From UBA2421 sp002343075 (lineage in GTDB: Bacteria; Planctomycetota; Phycisphaerae; Tepidisphaerales; Tepidisphaeraceae): a stretch of DNA of 64,000 nt. Below the pieces are notes generated by a model. It had not been told where the DNA came from. It worked only from the letters and a program-made list of their open reading frames with translations, and made no database searches. The position numbers and the translations under genes are program-made. The number at the start of each line of letters is the position of its first letter. The first letter of the stretch is position 1. This document shows positions 7,962 through 16,163 of this stretch, piece after piece. The stretch covers positions 11,132 to 75,131 of the forward strand of contig CALJLN010000021.1 of the NCBI GenBank assembly GCA_937982565.1, in the 5' to 3' direction.

Positions 7962-8984
7962 ATGACTCGTTTTAGCGCGTTATCTCTCGCGGTGAAACTC
8001 GCCGGGTTGGTCGCTCTGCCCATGGCTTCGCTGGCGTGTGGGCAGGTGGTGATGCCCGGAAACGATCCGGCTGCGGGCGGGGCGGGGCGGTCGTTGCCGG
8101 CGGAACGGCGCGATGTAAACTATCGCGGGCTGGATTTGAGCAAGGTAGTTGTGTGGACCGAGGCGGCGGGGGGCTATGGTACGGCGCGCGGGTTTCATCC
8201 GGTGCTGGCGCGATCGGGGTGGAAGGCGTTTATCAAAGCGGTGGTGCAGCCGGAGGTAGACTGGCTGCGGATGCGCAGCGTCGAGAATCCACGTGTGTTG
8301 ATTCACAACCCCTACGGCCTGGAGAGGGATGCATCGGGCAAAACGGGCGAATATCGTTTCAGCCAGCGCGCGCTCTGCGCCGCCGACCCGCGCACGCGCT
8401 ACCTTGCCGACGGGCTGGGTGAGGCGATTCGTCCGCTGGTGCAGTCGGGGGTTGAAGTGATTGTCTATTTCGGCTCGATTCCCAACGATCCGGCGCTGCA
8501 ACTGCTGCAAACACCCGGCGGGGTGGCGGCGTTTGACCGCATGTGTGACGAACAGATCGAAGAAGCGGTGTCGGCGGGGGCATCGATTGCGTTTGATGCG
8601 AGCAATGACCTTCCAGCAGAGTCGGCGGAGTGGAAGTTCATCGAGCGAACCGCCGGCCGCGCCAAGGTGTACCTCGAACCCCGGCCGCACGCATCCCGCG
8701 GGCAGATGTTCGGATATCCCATCATTACCCAGGACGCATTCTGGGAGCGGAGCAACCCCGAAAAGTATCCCGACAGCAGATGGGGCGCGCGCAACAGCGA
8801 GCTCTCGGGGGAGATCATCCGGTTTGTGCAGTTTCCCGACCCGCCTGCACAGGGGAAGGATGTCGGCTGGAACGACACCCCGGCCAATATCGCAGCGAGG
8901 TTGCTCGCCCCGGCGATCCGCATTCAGGCCGATGGCCATACTCCGACATTGACGACGACGCACCTGCGGCAGATGGATCGATGA
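7962..8984 (+). CDS. Secreted protein, unknown function
   Basis: The 340-residue product has an N-terminal signal peptide (hydrophobic residues about 8-25, ending MASLACG). The Cys does not sit in a good lipobox, so signal peptidase I cleavage is more likely. The body has alternating strand/helix segments (VEVIVYFGSIPND, AGASIAFDASND) that hint at a TIM-barrel-like fold, but no catalytic motif is certain. Start ATG 7962 gives the signal peptide directly; earlier in-frame codons lie in the tRNA. Confidence 0.7.
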   Translation: MTRFSALSLAVKLAGLVALPMASLACGQVVMPGNDPAAGGAGRSLPAERRDVNYRGLDLSKVVVWTEAAGGYGTARGFHPVLARSGWKAFIKAVVQPEVDWLRMRSVENPRVLIHNPYGLERDASGKTGEYRFSQRALCAADPRTRYLADGLGEAIRPLVQSGVEVIVYFGSIPNDPALQLLQTPGGVAAFDRMCDEQIEEAVSAGASIAFDASNDLPAESAEWKFIERTAGRAKVYLEPRPHASRGQMFGYPIITQDAFWERSNPEKYPDSRWGARNSELSGEIIRFVQFPDPPAQGKDVGWNDTPANIAARLLAPAIRIQADGHTPTLTTTHLRQMDR

Positions 8985-9029
8985 GCCGACTGGTCCCGCG
9001 CGCCGCGCCCGGCCGCAACTTGGATGCCC

Positions 9030-11126
9030 TTACCGAATCGACATCCAGTGCTTTTCAAGCCGCTGCACCGAGACAGGAACGCTGGTCTTGAGTTCTTGTG
9101 CGAAAAGGCTCACGCGCAGCTCTTCGATCATCCAGCGAAACGCAATCACTTCGGCATCATCGGCGGCGGTGGGCTTGCGGGCGAGAAGGTCGGTGAGTTG
9201 AAGCTGAAACGGGCGGATTTGCTTCATCAGGTCGGAATCCTTTGCCGCCCCCCATGACTTGAGCTTGATGATTCGCATCTCTGCCGCCTTGATGAATCGG
9301 GCGAGGTGCGGCCGCCACGCGAGAGGAGTGGCGATGGGGAAATCCGGCGGGAAGAGCTGAGCAAGCTGCCCGCGGACATCGGCGATGGCCGCCGTGTGAT
9401 GCTCTGGGTGCTTTTGTTCGAGCAACCTGGCCAGCGAATGGTAGGAAGCCAGCGCCGAGGCGGCATGATCCACGGCGATATTGGCCGCCGGGAGAAGCTT
9501 CTTCCATGCGAGAGCGGCGCGGTCGGCGAACTCGGCTTGGGTGCGGACGACGGTCGGGCTGTCATGAAACAATGCCTCATCGGCGACGGCGAGCAAAATC
9601 GCGCTGCGCAATGTCTCGGACGGAGCGAGCGAAGCATAGTGCAGCGCCATGATCGTCCATCCGCGAAACGAACGGCCCAGTTGCTTGAAATCCCCCGACA
9701 ACTGCTGCATGAAAAGCCGCCGCATGCCATTACGCATGGCGCGAGCCGCCGATTCTGGGGAATCAAGCAGGCGCAGATCAACCCGCTGGCCATCTTCAAC
9801 CAGCGCGGGATAAGCCAGCACGGTAATGCCCGGTTTTCGGATGCTCACCGACTCGGGCAGGTCGCCGAAATCCCATCGTTTGACGTCCTTGCGCTGCCAC
9901 GGCGAAGCGGGAAGATCCTTGAACGCGTCCCGCGTCACGCCAGCGAGTTTCTCCTTTAGTTCGGCCAGATCGCGCGATGAGGCGAGTGTGCGGCGGGACT
10001 CATCGATGACGCAGATATTCATCCGAAGAAATGGCGGAAGTTCCGAGACGTCGAAGCTGCTGCGCGGAATCACCTCGCCGACGATGTTCCCCAGGCGGTC
10101 GGCCAGCGTTGCCAGAAAGTCGGCCTCGCCAAAACGCAGGTCACGAATGACCTCAGCGGCGATGGTGGGGGCAGGGACCAGGCGCGTGCGCGTCGCACGG
10201 GGCAGGGTGCGAATGAGCGAGACCACTTTCTCCTGCAGCCACCCGGGCACAAGCCAGTCGAATGCGCCGGGGCGCAGGTGGGCAAGGGCAGCGAGCGGAA
10301 CATCAACCGTAACGCCGTCGTGCTCGTGGGTCGGCTCGAACCGATAATGCAGCGAGAACTTGTTGCCGTCGACAACGGTATGGCTGGGAAATGCAGCCCG
10401 GTCGACCGGTGGGACATCGTCGCGCATGAGATCGGTGAGCGACATTTGCAATTGATGCCGATGGTGCTGTTCGGCATGGCGAAACCACTTCTCGAAGCCA
10501 GGTCCGTCAAACACGTCGGAAGGGAGGCGGGCGTCGTAAAAGCCGAACAACTGCTGCGCGTCGAGCGAAAGATCGCGCCGCCGGGCGCGGGCCTCCAGCT
10601 CGCGCACCTCGGCAGCGAGCGCCTGATTACGCTTGAAAAACGGTGCCGCGGTGCGGAAGCGACCTTCGATCAGCCCGTTGAGGATAAATACCAGCCGGGC
10701 GACCTTCCGCTCGATCGGCCCGTAGTTCACGCTGCGGCGCGGCACGATCACCAAGCCGAAAAGCGTGACCTTTTCATAAGCGTTAACGTGGTGTGAGTGG
10801 TCATTCCAGTGCGGATCGGAATAGGACCGTTTGAGCAGATGCTGGCCGGCTCGCTCGATCCATTGCGGCTGTACCCGGGCACAGGTGCGCGCGTAGAGTC
10901 GCGTGGTTTCCACAAGCTCGGCGGCCATGATCCATTGCGGCTGGTTTTTGAACAGGCCCGAGCCGGGGTGGATCGAAGTCTTCACATTCCGGGCGGCGGT
11001 GAACTCGTGCTTGTCGGTTTTTGTGGCGATGCTCCCGAGCAAGCCGGTCAGCAGGGCGCGGTGAATGGCGTCGCGCTGGCCGTCGGTGAGCAGGCGGGTG
11101 GGAAGTTGGTCAGGGTTGTGCGTCAT
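9030..11126 (-). CDS. hrpA: HrpA C-terminal half (OB-fold plus DUF3418) without the helicase motor
   Basis: The 698 residues match the second half of the DEAH-box RNA helicase HrpA. The text begins in the segment before the OB-fold (IHRALLTGLLG, ARNVKTSIHPGSGLF, VAxLVETTRLYAR type) and continues through the long DUF3418 region to the terminal LKTSVPVSVQRLEKHW. The Walker A, DEAH and other helicase motifs of the usual protein of about 1300 residues are absent, and no such ORF lies upstream. Start ATG 11126 overlaps the TGA of the cbiX gene as ATGA, implying translational coupling. Either HrpA is split with its motor encoded elsewhere, or this is a remnant. Reading-frame integrity over 2 kb argues that it is kept by selection. 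Confidence 0.8.
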   Translation of the reverse strand: MTHNPDQLPTRLLTDGQRDAIHRALLTGLLGSIATKTDKHEFTAARNVKTSIHPGSGLFKNQPQWIMAAELVETTRLYARTCARVQPQWIERAGQHLLKRSYSDPHWNDHSHHVNAYEKVTLFGLVIVPRRSVNYGPIERKVARLVFILNGLIEGRFRTAAPFFKRNQALAAEVRELEARARRRDLSLDAQQLFGFYDARLPSDVFDGPGFEKWFRHAEQHHRHQLQMSLTDLMRDDVPPVDRAAFPSHTVVDGNKFSLHYRFEPTHEHDGVTVDVPLAALAHLRPGAFDWLVPGWLQEKVVSLIRTLPRATRTRLVPAPTIAAEVIRDLRFGEADFLATLADRLGNIVGEVIPRSSFDVSELPPFLRMNICVIDESRRTLASSRDLAELKEKLAGVTRDAFKDLPASPWQRKDVKRWDFGDLPESVSIRKPGITVLAYPALVEDGQRVDLRLLDSPESAARAMRNGMRRLFMQQLSGDFKQLGRSFRGWTIMALHYASLAPSETLRSAILLAVADEALFHDSPTVVRTQAEFADRAALAWKKLLPAANIAVDHAASALASYHSLARLLEQKHPEHHTAAIADVRGQLAQLFPPDFPIATPLAWRPHLARFIKAAEMRIIKLKSWGAAKDSDLMKQIRPFQLQLTDLLARKPTAADDAEVIAFRWMIEELRVSLFAQELKTSVPVSVQRLEKHWMSIR

Positions 11127-11548
11127 GCTGCGCCGCAGCGCGGGGTGCCGTGACACTGTTGGCAGTCGAAACTGTTGGCTTGGCAATGATTGGCACGCTT
11201 TGCAAGCAGATCAAGAATGAGATCGTCGATTCCCAGCGGCATGGCGACATGATACCGCGTGTTCGGATGCGACTTCGCAGCTGCGGCGCTCAATTGGGGG
11301 ATGTCGGTCGTCCAGTGCTTGCCCGGCCCGAGAAAAAAGGGCACGACGATCACACGAGTTGCCCCGCGGGCTGCGCAGCGGGCGTAGGCGGTGGCGATCG
11401 ACGGTTCGGCCAGTTCCATATGGGCTGGCTCGACAATCTCAAATGACTCGGCAAATCGACGCGCGAATAGATCAGCCACCTCTTCCAGCATGCGATTGCT
11501 CTCCTCGCGCCGTGAGCCGTGATCGACAATGATGATGGCGGACTTCAT
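11123..11548 (-). CDS. cbiX: Sirohydrochlorin chelatase family protein (CbiX/SirB type)
   Basis: Inserts Co or Fe into sirohydrochlorin in cobalamin or siroheme synthesis. The 141 residues begin with AIIIVDHGSRREESN, in which His is the conserved metal-site residue, and continue with the VVPFFLGPGKHWTTDIP motif holding the second His. The length suits the short single-domain form. Unusual is the C-terminal tail with several Cys and His residues (HCQANSFDCQQCHG), a possible extra metal-binding tail. Its stop overlaps the HrpA-C start. No other tetrapyrrole gene is near. Confidence 0.85.
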   Translation of the reverse strand: MKSAIIIVDHGSRREESNRMLEEVADLFARRFAESFEIVEPAHMELAEPSIATAYARCAARGATRVIVVPFFLGPGKHWTTDIPQLSAAAAKSHPNTRYHVAMPLGIDDLILDLLAKRANHCQANSFDCQQCHGTPRCGAA

Positions 11549-11557
11549 AAGCCCGGG

Positions 11558-11563
11558 ATTGTA
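11558..11563 (-). promoter_or_regulatory. -10-like hexamer of cbiX, leaderless type
   Basis: TACAAT lies 9 nt upstream of the cbiX ATG, followed by CCCGGGCTT. No Shine-Dalgarno site is present. Transcription would start at or just before the start codon. Confidence 0.45.
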
Positions 11564-11592
11564 TGCACCAAGTCCCTGCCGCGCGCTGACGA

Positions 11593-13464
11593 CTAATCCG
11601 ACTGCCGGGCCCGCAGGGTCGCTTCGAGGTTGATCACTTCCTTGCCTCGGAGCACGCTCATTGTGAGCTTATCGCCAACCTTGGCTGTTTCGAACACAGG
11701 CATCATGTCTTCAAGGCTCATCAGGCGCTTCCCGTTGATCGCCTGAATCACGTCGCCTCCCTGCAGCCCGGCGGCCTCGGCGGCCGTGCCGGGGACTGTG
11801 CCGCTGATCGCGACGCCGTCGGGTGCGTTCTCGTCCTCGGTATAGGAAGGGACGATTCCCAGCTGCGGCCTGACTTCCTGCGTCGACGGACTGGTTGTTG
11901 TGGTCGGCCGGCGGGGTCCGGCACCGCTGAATTTCTGCTTCGGCATCACCGCGAGCGACCGAATGATCTCCTCGCTGGCATCGACCACCGTGGCAATGCC
12001 CTCAAAATTGATCTTCTCGACGTCATCGGTCGGTCGGTGGTAATCGGAATGCAGGCCGGTGAAGAGGAACAAAGCCGGGATTTTCTTGGTCATAAACGAT
12101 GCGTGATCGCTCGAACCAAACGTGGCACCACTCATCGCCACAAACTTGAGTGGCGATGCGGCGTCAACTTCGTTCATCATCGATTGAAAACCCGGGGCCG
12201 ATTCCCGCCCGCCGACAGCCACTTCGTTGTTCGGCTTCAGTCGGCCAACCATATCCAGATTGTACATGCTGTGAATCTTGTCGAGCGGGACGAGCGGGTT
12301 GTTCACAAAATGATCCGACCCGAGCAGTCCGCGCTCTTCGCCGGTGAAGAAAATGACCAGCACCGACCGCTGCAGCGGAGTCTTCCGCGCGCCCAGCCGT
12401 CGGCAAAGCTCGAGAATGGCAGCGGTGCCCGATGCGTTGTCGTCCGCGCCGTTATGAATCGATCGCGTCGTCGCGGGGGCCAGTGTGCCTCTCTCGCCGA
12501 AGCCGAGGTGATCGTAATGTGCCCCGACTACGATGTATTCATCGGCATTGAAGCCTCTGCCGGGCAGCATCGCCACGACGTTCTTGACGGGGATCATCTT
12601 CTGCGCGATCTCCACCTTTCCGCTCGCCTGCTGGGCGTCGTCGATCTCAGCCGACGCGGGCTTCAGTTCGCTGTCTATGAGCTGTTGCAAGCTCGCCAGA
12701 TCTCTCACGCCCCCCGCGGCAAGAAGGCGGTCGGCCACTTCGCGAGTGATTTGCAGAACAGGGATTTGAGCCGATCCGCGCGCCCGGCGGCGGCCAAACG
12801 CGGCCAATTCATCTTCACCATGATGCGCTGGCGGGTTAACGACCAGAAGTGCGGTTGCGCCGGCCTTTGCGGCGGCCTCGGCTTTGGTTGACAGCGATGC
12901 CGCAGACGACCAGTCGTCCTGCTTTCCTGTAAACCTGCTTACACCCTTCTCATCGTGAGGCTCGTAGCGCATCGCCAGCGCCACCCGGCCGGACAGGTCG
13001 ATCCCCTCAAAATCGTTGTACGCAGGTTCGGTGCTGCTGGCCGCATAGCCGACGAATGTGATCGGTCCCGAGAACGACCCAGCCTTGCCGATGGCCAGCG
13101 GGCGGTAATCGGTGTCGAGAACGAGCGTTTCGCCGAACATCTGCAGCGTCGTCGTCGGGTCGACCGAAGCCTCGCCACGCACACTGAAATGCTGAAAGTA
13201 ACCATCGGCACCCTTCAGAGGCTGAAATTTCGCGTCTTTCAGCTCCTTGGCCAGATAGTCCGCAGCAAGGTCGAGGCCCCTTGTGCCGACGCCACGTCCC
13301 TCTAGCGCGTCGGAAGCGAGCAAGGTCACGGTTTTCCGGGTTCTTTCCACGCTGATCTGGTGGGGGGACGGCCCCTGGAGAGTTTCCTGACACCCCGACA
13401 CCGCGGTCAGCAGCCAAACAGAGCCTAGAATTCGACAGAGAGTGTGCAGTTTTTGCGGGTTCAT
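11593..13464 (-). CDS. M28 family metallopeptidase lipoprotein with PA and PDZ domains
   Basis: A zinc aminopeptidase of the M28 family on the cell envelope. The 623-residue protein starts with a lipoprotein signal (AVSGC, Cys25). A PA-type insert lies about 125-255. The peptidase core holds VGAHYDH (His316, Asp318), NGADDNASG (Asp342), FFTGEERG (Glu376/Glu377), NLDMVG (Asp404) and the distal His476, so both zinc sites appear intact. A PDZ domain (about 540-610, VAISGTVPGTAAEAAGLQGG) ends the protein. Start ATG 13464 gives the lipoprotein signal; further upstream codons add a non-hydrophobic stretch. The substrate is not predictable. Confidence 0.9.
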   Translation of the reverse strand: MNPQKLHTLCRILGSVWLLTAVSGCQETLQGPSPHQISVERTRKTVTLLASDALEGRGVGTRGLDLAADYLAKELKDAKFQPLKGADGYFQHFSVRGEASVDPTTTLQMFGETLVLDTDYRPLAIGKAGSFSGPITFVGYAASSTEPAYNDFEGIDLSGRVALAMRYEPHDEKGVSRFTGKQDDWSSAASLSTKAEAAAKAGATALLVVNPPAHHGEDELAAFGRRRARGSAQIPVLQITREVADRLLAAGGVRDLASLQQLIDSELKPASAEIDDAQQASGKVEIAQKMIPVKNVVAMLPGRGFNADEYIVVGAHYDHLGFGERGTLAPATTRSIHNGADDNASGTAAILELCRRLGARKTPLQRSVLVIFFTGEERGLLGSDHFVNNPLVPLDKIHSMYNLDMVGRLKPNNEVAVGGRESAPGFQSMMNEVDAASPLKFVAMSGATFGSSDHASFMTKKIPALFLFTGLHSDYHRPTDDVEKINFEGIATVVDASEEIIRSLAVMPKQKFSGAGPRRPTTTTSPSTQEVRPQLGIVPSYTEDENAPDGVAISGTVPGTAAEAAGLQGGDVIQAINGKRLMSLEDMMPVFETAKVGDKLTMSVLRGKEVINLEATLRARQSD

Positions 13465-13473
13465 GAGGCCGGG

Positions 13474-13479
13474 ATTGTA
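13474..13479 (-). promoter_or_regulatory. -10-like hexamer of the M28 peptidase gene, leaderless type
   Basis: TACAAT is followed by CCCGGCCTC and then the ATG, 9 nt away. The arrangement is almost identical to that before cbiX. Confidence 0.45.
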
Positions 13480-13567
13480 AGTATCAATGGCGCTCGCATC
13501 AAATTGTGCTGCAATGGACAAATTTCGTTTGCTTCGTGGCGTATTTGAATGACAATTGAGCTAACGC

Positions 13568-14518
13568 ATGTCGCAAGACTCGGGTGAAGTCTCTTGGCAG
13601 ACGCTTCGCCGGATCGTGCAACGCTGGTCCGGCGACGAAGCGGAGTTGGCGGCGGTTTCGTCGCTCGACGGGGGTTCTATCAGCACCGCTCTCATGATCG
13701 AAACAACCGATGGGCAGCGTGCAGTGCTCAAGCTCACGCCGCACCGGGTTGATCGCTCGTATGAAACCGAGGCGCATCAGCTTCGTTACCTGAAGACGCT
13801 CGGGTTGCCCGCCCCGGCGGTCCTGGATTGCCACATTGGCACGCTTGATTCGCCCGACAGCTATATCTTGCTCGAACGCATGCCAGGGGTCAGTCTGGCC
13901 GAGGCGCGCAAAAAGTGTTCCGAGGAGTGTTTTGATCGCCTGCAGGAACAACTTGCGGAGATTGTCATTACGTTGCATCGATGCACGGGTCAGCATTACT
14001 GCAAGGTCGAACCGCGATTGCCAAAGGCGGCCGAACGGATCGAAGCGGTGAGCTGGCCCGCGTTCTATCGAAGCTTGTATGACGAGATCTGGCGAGAATG
14101 CGAAAAGCACGCAGCCATTCCGACCAAGGCGCGCAAGCTTGTCGGACGCATTCACGAAAAGCTGGAACGATTGCTGGATCACTCCGATCAGCCCCGGCTC
14201 ACGCATGGAGACTTGTGGGCCAGTAACGTGCTGGCGCGTGAAGGTGAAGCCGGCAAATGGAATGTCTCAGCGGTGATTGACCCGAATTGCCGGTTTGCCC
14301 ACGCCGAGTGCGAGTTGGCCTACCTGGATTTGTTCCACACCAGCACGCCTGCGTTTAACAAGGTGTACAATCACACATTTCGGATTGATGACGGGTATTA
14401 CGCTTACAGGAAGCACGTTTACCAACTCTACGAGCTGGTTAATCATGTCAACCTGTTTGGCGATCGATACGTCAAGCCGATGCTGGCAGCACTTGAGAAG
14501 GTGGCAGCATTTGTTTAA
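13568..14518 (+). CDS. Fructosamine/ketosamine-3-kinase family protein
   Basis: ATP-dependent kinase of the aminoglycoside-phosphotransferase fold, of the group that phosphorylates sugar adducts on proteins. Of the 316 residues, Lys55 in AVLKLT is the likely ATP lysine. HGDLWASN (His213-Asn220) is the catalytic loop, and IDPNCRFAHAECELAY is the metal-binding and following segment of this family. The ending (YELVNHVNLFG) is also typical. The 3' end overlaps a small lipoprotein gene on the other strand by 47 nt. The substrate could be glycated protein amines or another sugar amine. Confidence 0.8.
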   Translation: MSQDSGEVSWQTLRRIVQRWSGDEAELAAVSSLDGGSISTALMIETTDGQRAVLKLTPHRVDRSYETEAHQLRYLKTLGLPAPAVLDCHIGTLDSPDSYILLERMPGVSLAEARKKCSEECFDRLQEQLAEIVITLHRCTGQHYCKVEPRLPKAAERIEAVSWPAFYRSLYDEIWRECEKHAAIPTKARKLVGRIHEKLERLLDHSDQPRLTHGDLWASNVLAREGEAGKWNVSAVIDPNCRFAHAECELAYLDLFHTSTPAFNKVYNHTFRIDDGYYAYRKHVYQLYELVNHVNLFGDRYVKPMLAALEKVAAFV

Positions 14519-14603
14519 CCGGTTGTGACGACGCTTCTTTGATTTCCTTCTGACATCCAATCGCCAGAAAAATCAGTACTGCGGCTACGGTCAGCTTCTT
14601 CAT
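14472..14603 (-). CDS. Tiny lipoprotein, 43 residues
   Basis: Short ORF, easily missed. The product has a Lys-Lys start, a hydrophobic stretch and a lipobox LAIGC with Cys at residue 17. About 26 polar residues follow (KEIKEASSQP). GGAGG lies 7 nt before the ATG, a strong Shine-Dalgarno site in a region where many genes have none. It converges on, and overlaps by 47 nt, the end of the kinase gene. Small lipoproteins of this kind (entericidin-like size) are common, but no family is recognised. Confidence 0.7.
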   Translation of the reverse strand: MKKLTVAAVLIFLAIGCQKEIKEASSQPVKQMLPPSQVLPASA

Positions 14604-14692
14604 CAATGCCTCCACGAGTTTGTCCAGTTAAGTTGCCGGGTCGGCGCAATCTACTGCCTGCGGTGATTCATGCAAACTTGACGTGGGCGGGC

Positions 14693-14698
14693 TATCAT
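14693..14698 (+). promoter_or_regulatory. -10-like hexamer of the MATE gene, leaderless type
   Basis: TATCAT lies 8 nt upstream of the ATG at 14707, with no Shine-Dalgarno site between them. Confidence 0.4.
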
Positions 14699-14706
14699 CG
14701 GACACG

Positions 14707-16161
14707 ATGGTGCGGGCGGAAGCGACGGCGGACGAAAAATCGATTGCAACCCCGACGGTGAAGACATCGACCCTGCTGCGCGCGCTGCTATTGCTCGCGG
14801 CACCGGTCATGATCGAACAGATGCTGCACGCATTTGCTGGTCTGGCCGACACTTACATCGCAAACCACGTTGTGCAAGTCGGGTCCGTCACGACGGCAGG
14901 GGTGACAACGGAGCAAACGGCCGCCAACCAGCGCCACCAGACCGCAGCCGGTGCCGCGATGGGGACCATCGCTTACTTGCTCTGGTTCATGGGCCTTGTC
15001 GCCGGCGCGCTGGGCACAGGCAGCACCGCGATCATCGCCCGTGCCACGGGCGCGCGGCATCGAAGGCTTGCCAATAGCATCTGCGGACAATCCATCGGAT
15101 TGGCCCTCGCTGCGGGCATTGTGGTTGCGGTGGGAGCCTACGTCTTCGCCGGAACCATCGCCAACGCAATGGGACTTGGCGGAGAAGCCGTTGAGCTGGC
15201 GCGGGGTTTCATCAAGATCATCTCATTCGGGCTGCCATTTATGCTCGTGCTGATGGTGGCCAACGCGTGTCTGCGCGGCGCGGGAGACACTGTATCGCCG
15301 GCGCTGGCCATGGTGGTGGTCGATGTTGTGAACATCGGCCTGTCGTTTTCGCTCACTTACGGCTGGTTTGGACTACCGGCGATGGGGTTCTACGGAATCG
15401 CCGTTGGCGCGCTCTCGGGTTATGTCGCCGGAGGTACGATGCAGGTGATCAATCTGCTAATCGGCCGTGGCGGTGCGAGGCTCTTCTTGCACAGGCTCTC
15501 CCCGCATTGGCACAACATGCGCCGGCTGTTGCGGATCGGCCTGCCCAATGCCGCTGAGAGTGCTGCAATGTGGATCGTCAACATCATCCTCATCCGCATC
15601 ATCAACGACATGGACCCGACCGCGGCATCGGGCGCGGCCCATGCCATCGCGGTGCGGGTGGAGGCGTTTAGCTATCTCGGCGGGTTTGCCATTGCCATCG
15701 CCGCGACAACGCTTGTCGGGCAGAGCCTCGGCATGAAGAACCCGCTGCGTGCGGAAAGGGCCGCATGGCTGGCCTACGCCCTCGGCGGGGGCCTGATGAC
15801 CCTCGCCGGCATGGTGTTTGTCTTCTTCAGTCCGGCATTCGCCCGACTCATGAGCAGCGACCCGGCGGTGATCGAACTGGTGTCCTGGTGCCTCTTTTAT
15901 GCTGGCTTCGGTCAGGCTGGATTTGCCGCGGCGATCATTTTCGGCGGGAGCCTGCGCGGGGCGGGCGATACATTCAGCGTCATGCTCATTAACATGACCA
16001 GTCTGGTGGCGATCCGTCTCTTCGGCGTGCTCGTGATGACGCAGGTATATCAGGCGAGCTTGTCTGCGATCTGGATCCTGCTCAGCTTCGAGCTGTTTGT
16101 CCGTGGGGTGGCTATGTTTGCAAGATTTCGACACGGCGGCTGGAAGCTGATCAAGGTGTGA
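14707..16161 (+). CDS. MATE family multidrug/Na+ antiporter
   Basis: Inner-membrane exporter of 484 residues with two MatE halves and about 12 hydrophobic helices. Features of the family include PVMIEQMLHAFAGLADTYIA in helix 1 and the duplicated LRGAGDT segments (about residues 188 and 417), one per half. A polar insert rich in Thr, Gln and His lies in the first loop (about 60-80, VTTEQTAANQRHQT). Start ATG 14707 is preferred over the GTG at 14683. The stop lies 2 nt before the queG start, so the two genes are probably one transcript. The substrate cannot be told from sequence. Confidence 0.9.
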   Translation: MVRAEATADEKSIATPTVKTSTLLRALLLLAAPVMIEQMLHAFAGLADTYIANHVVQVGSVTTAGVTTEQTAANQRHQTAAGAAMGTIAYLLWFMGLVAGALGTGSTAIIARATGARHRRLANSICGQSIGLALAAGIVVAVGAYVFAGTIANAMGLGGEAVELARGFIKIISFGLPFMLVLMVANACLRGAGDTVSPALAMVVVDVVNIGLSFSLTYGWFGLPAMGFYGIAVGALSGYVAGGTMQVINLLIGRGGARLFLHRLSPHWHNMRRLLRIGLPNAAESAAMWIVNIILIRIINDMDPTAASGAAHAIAVRVEAFSYLGGFAIAIAATTLVGQSLGMKNPLRAERAAWLAYALGGGLMTLAGMVFVFFSPAFARLMSSDPAVIELVSWCLFYAGFGQAGFAAAIIFGGSLRGAGDTFSVMLINMTSLVAIRLFGVLVMTQVYQASLSAIWILLSFELFVRGVAMFARFRHGGWKLIKV

Positions 16162-16163
16162 GA

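Noticed and set aside
9306..9959. 217-codon open frame on the plus strand
   Set aside because: Antisense to the HrpA C-terminal gene; no domain or signal, explained by third-position GC bias.
12037..12891. 284-codon open frame on the plus strand
   Set aside because: Antisense to the M28 peptidase with its full set of catalytic residues.
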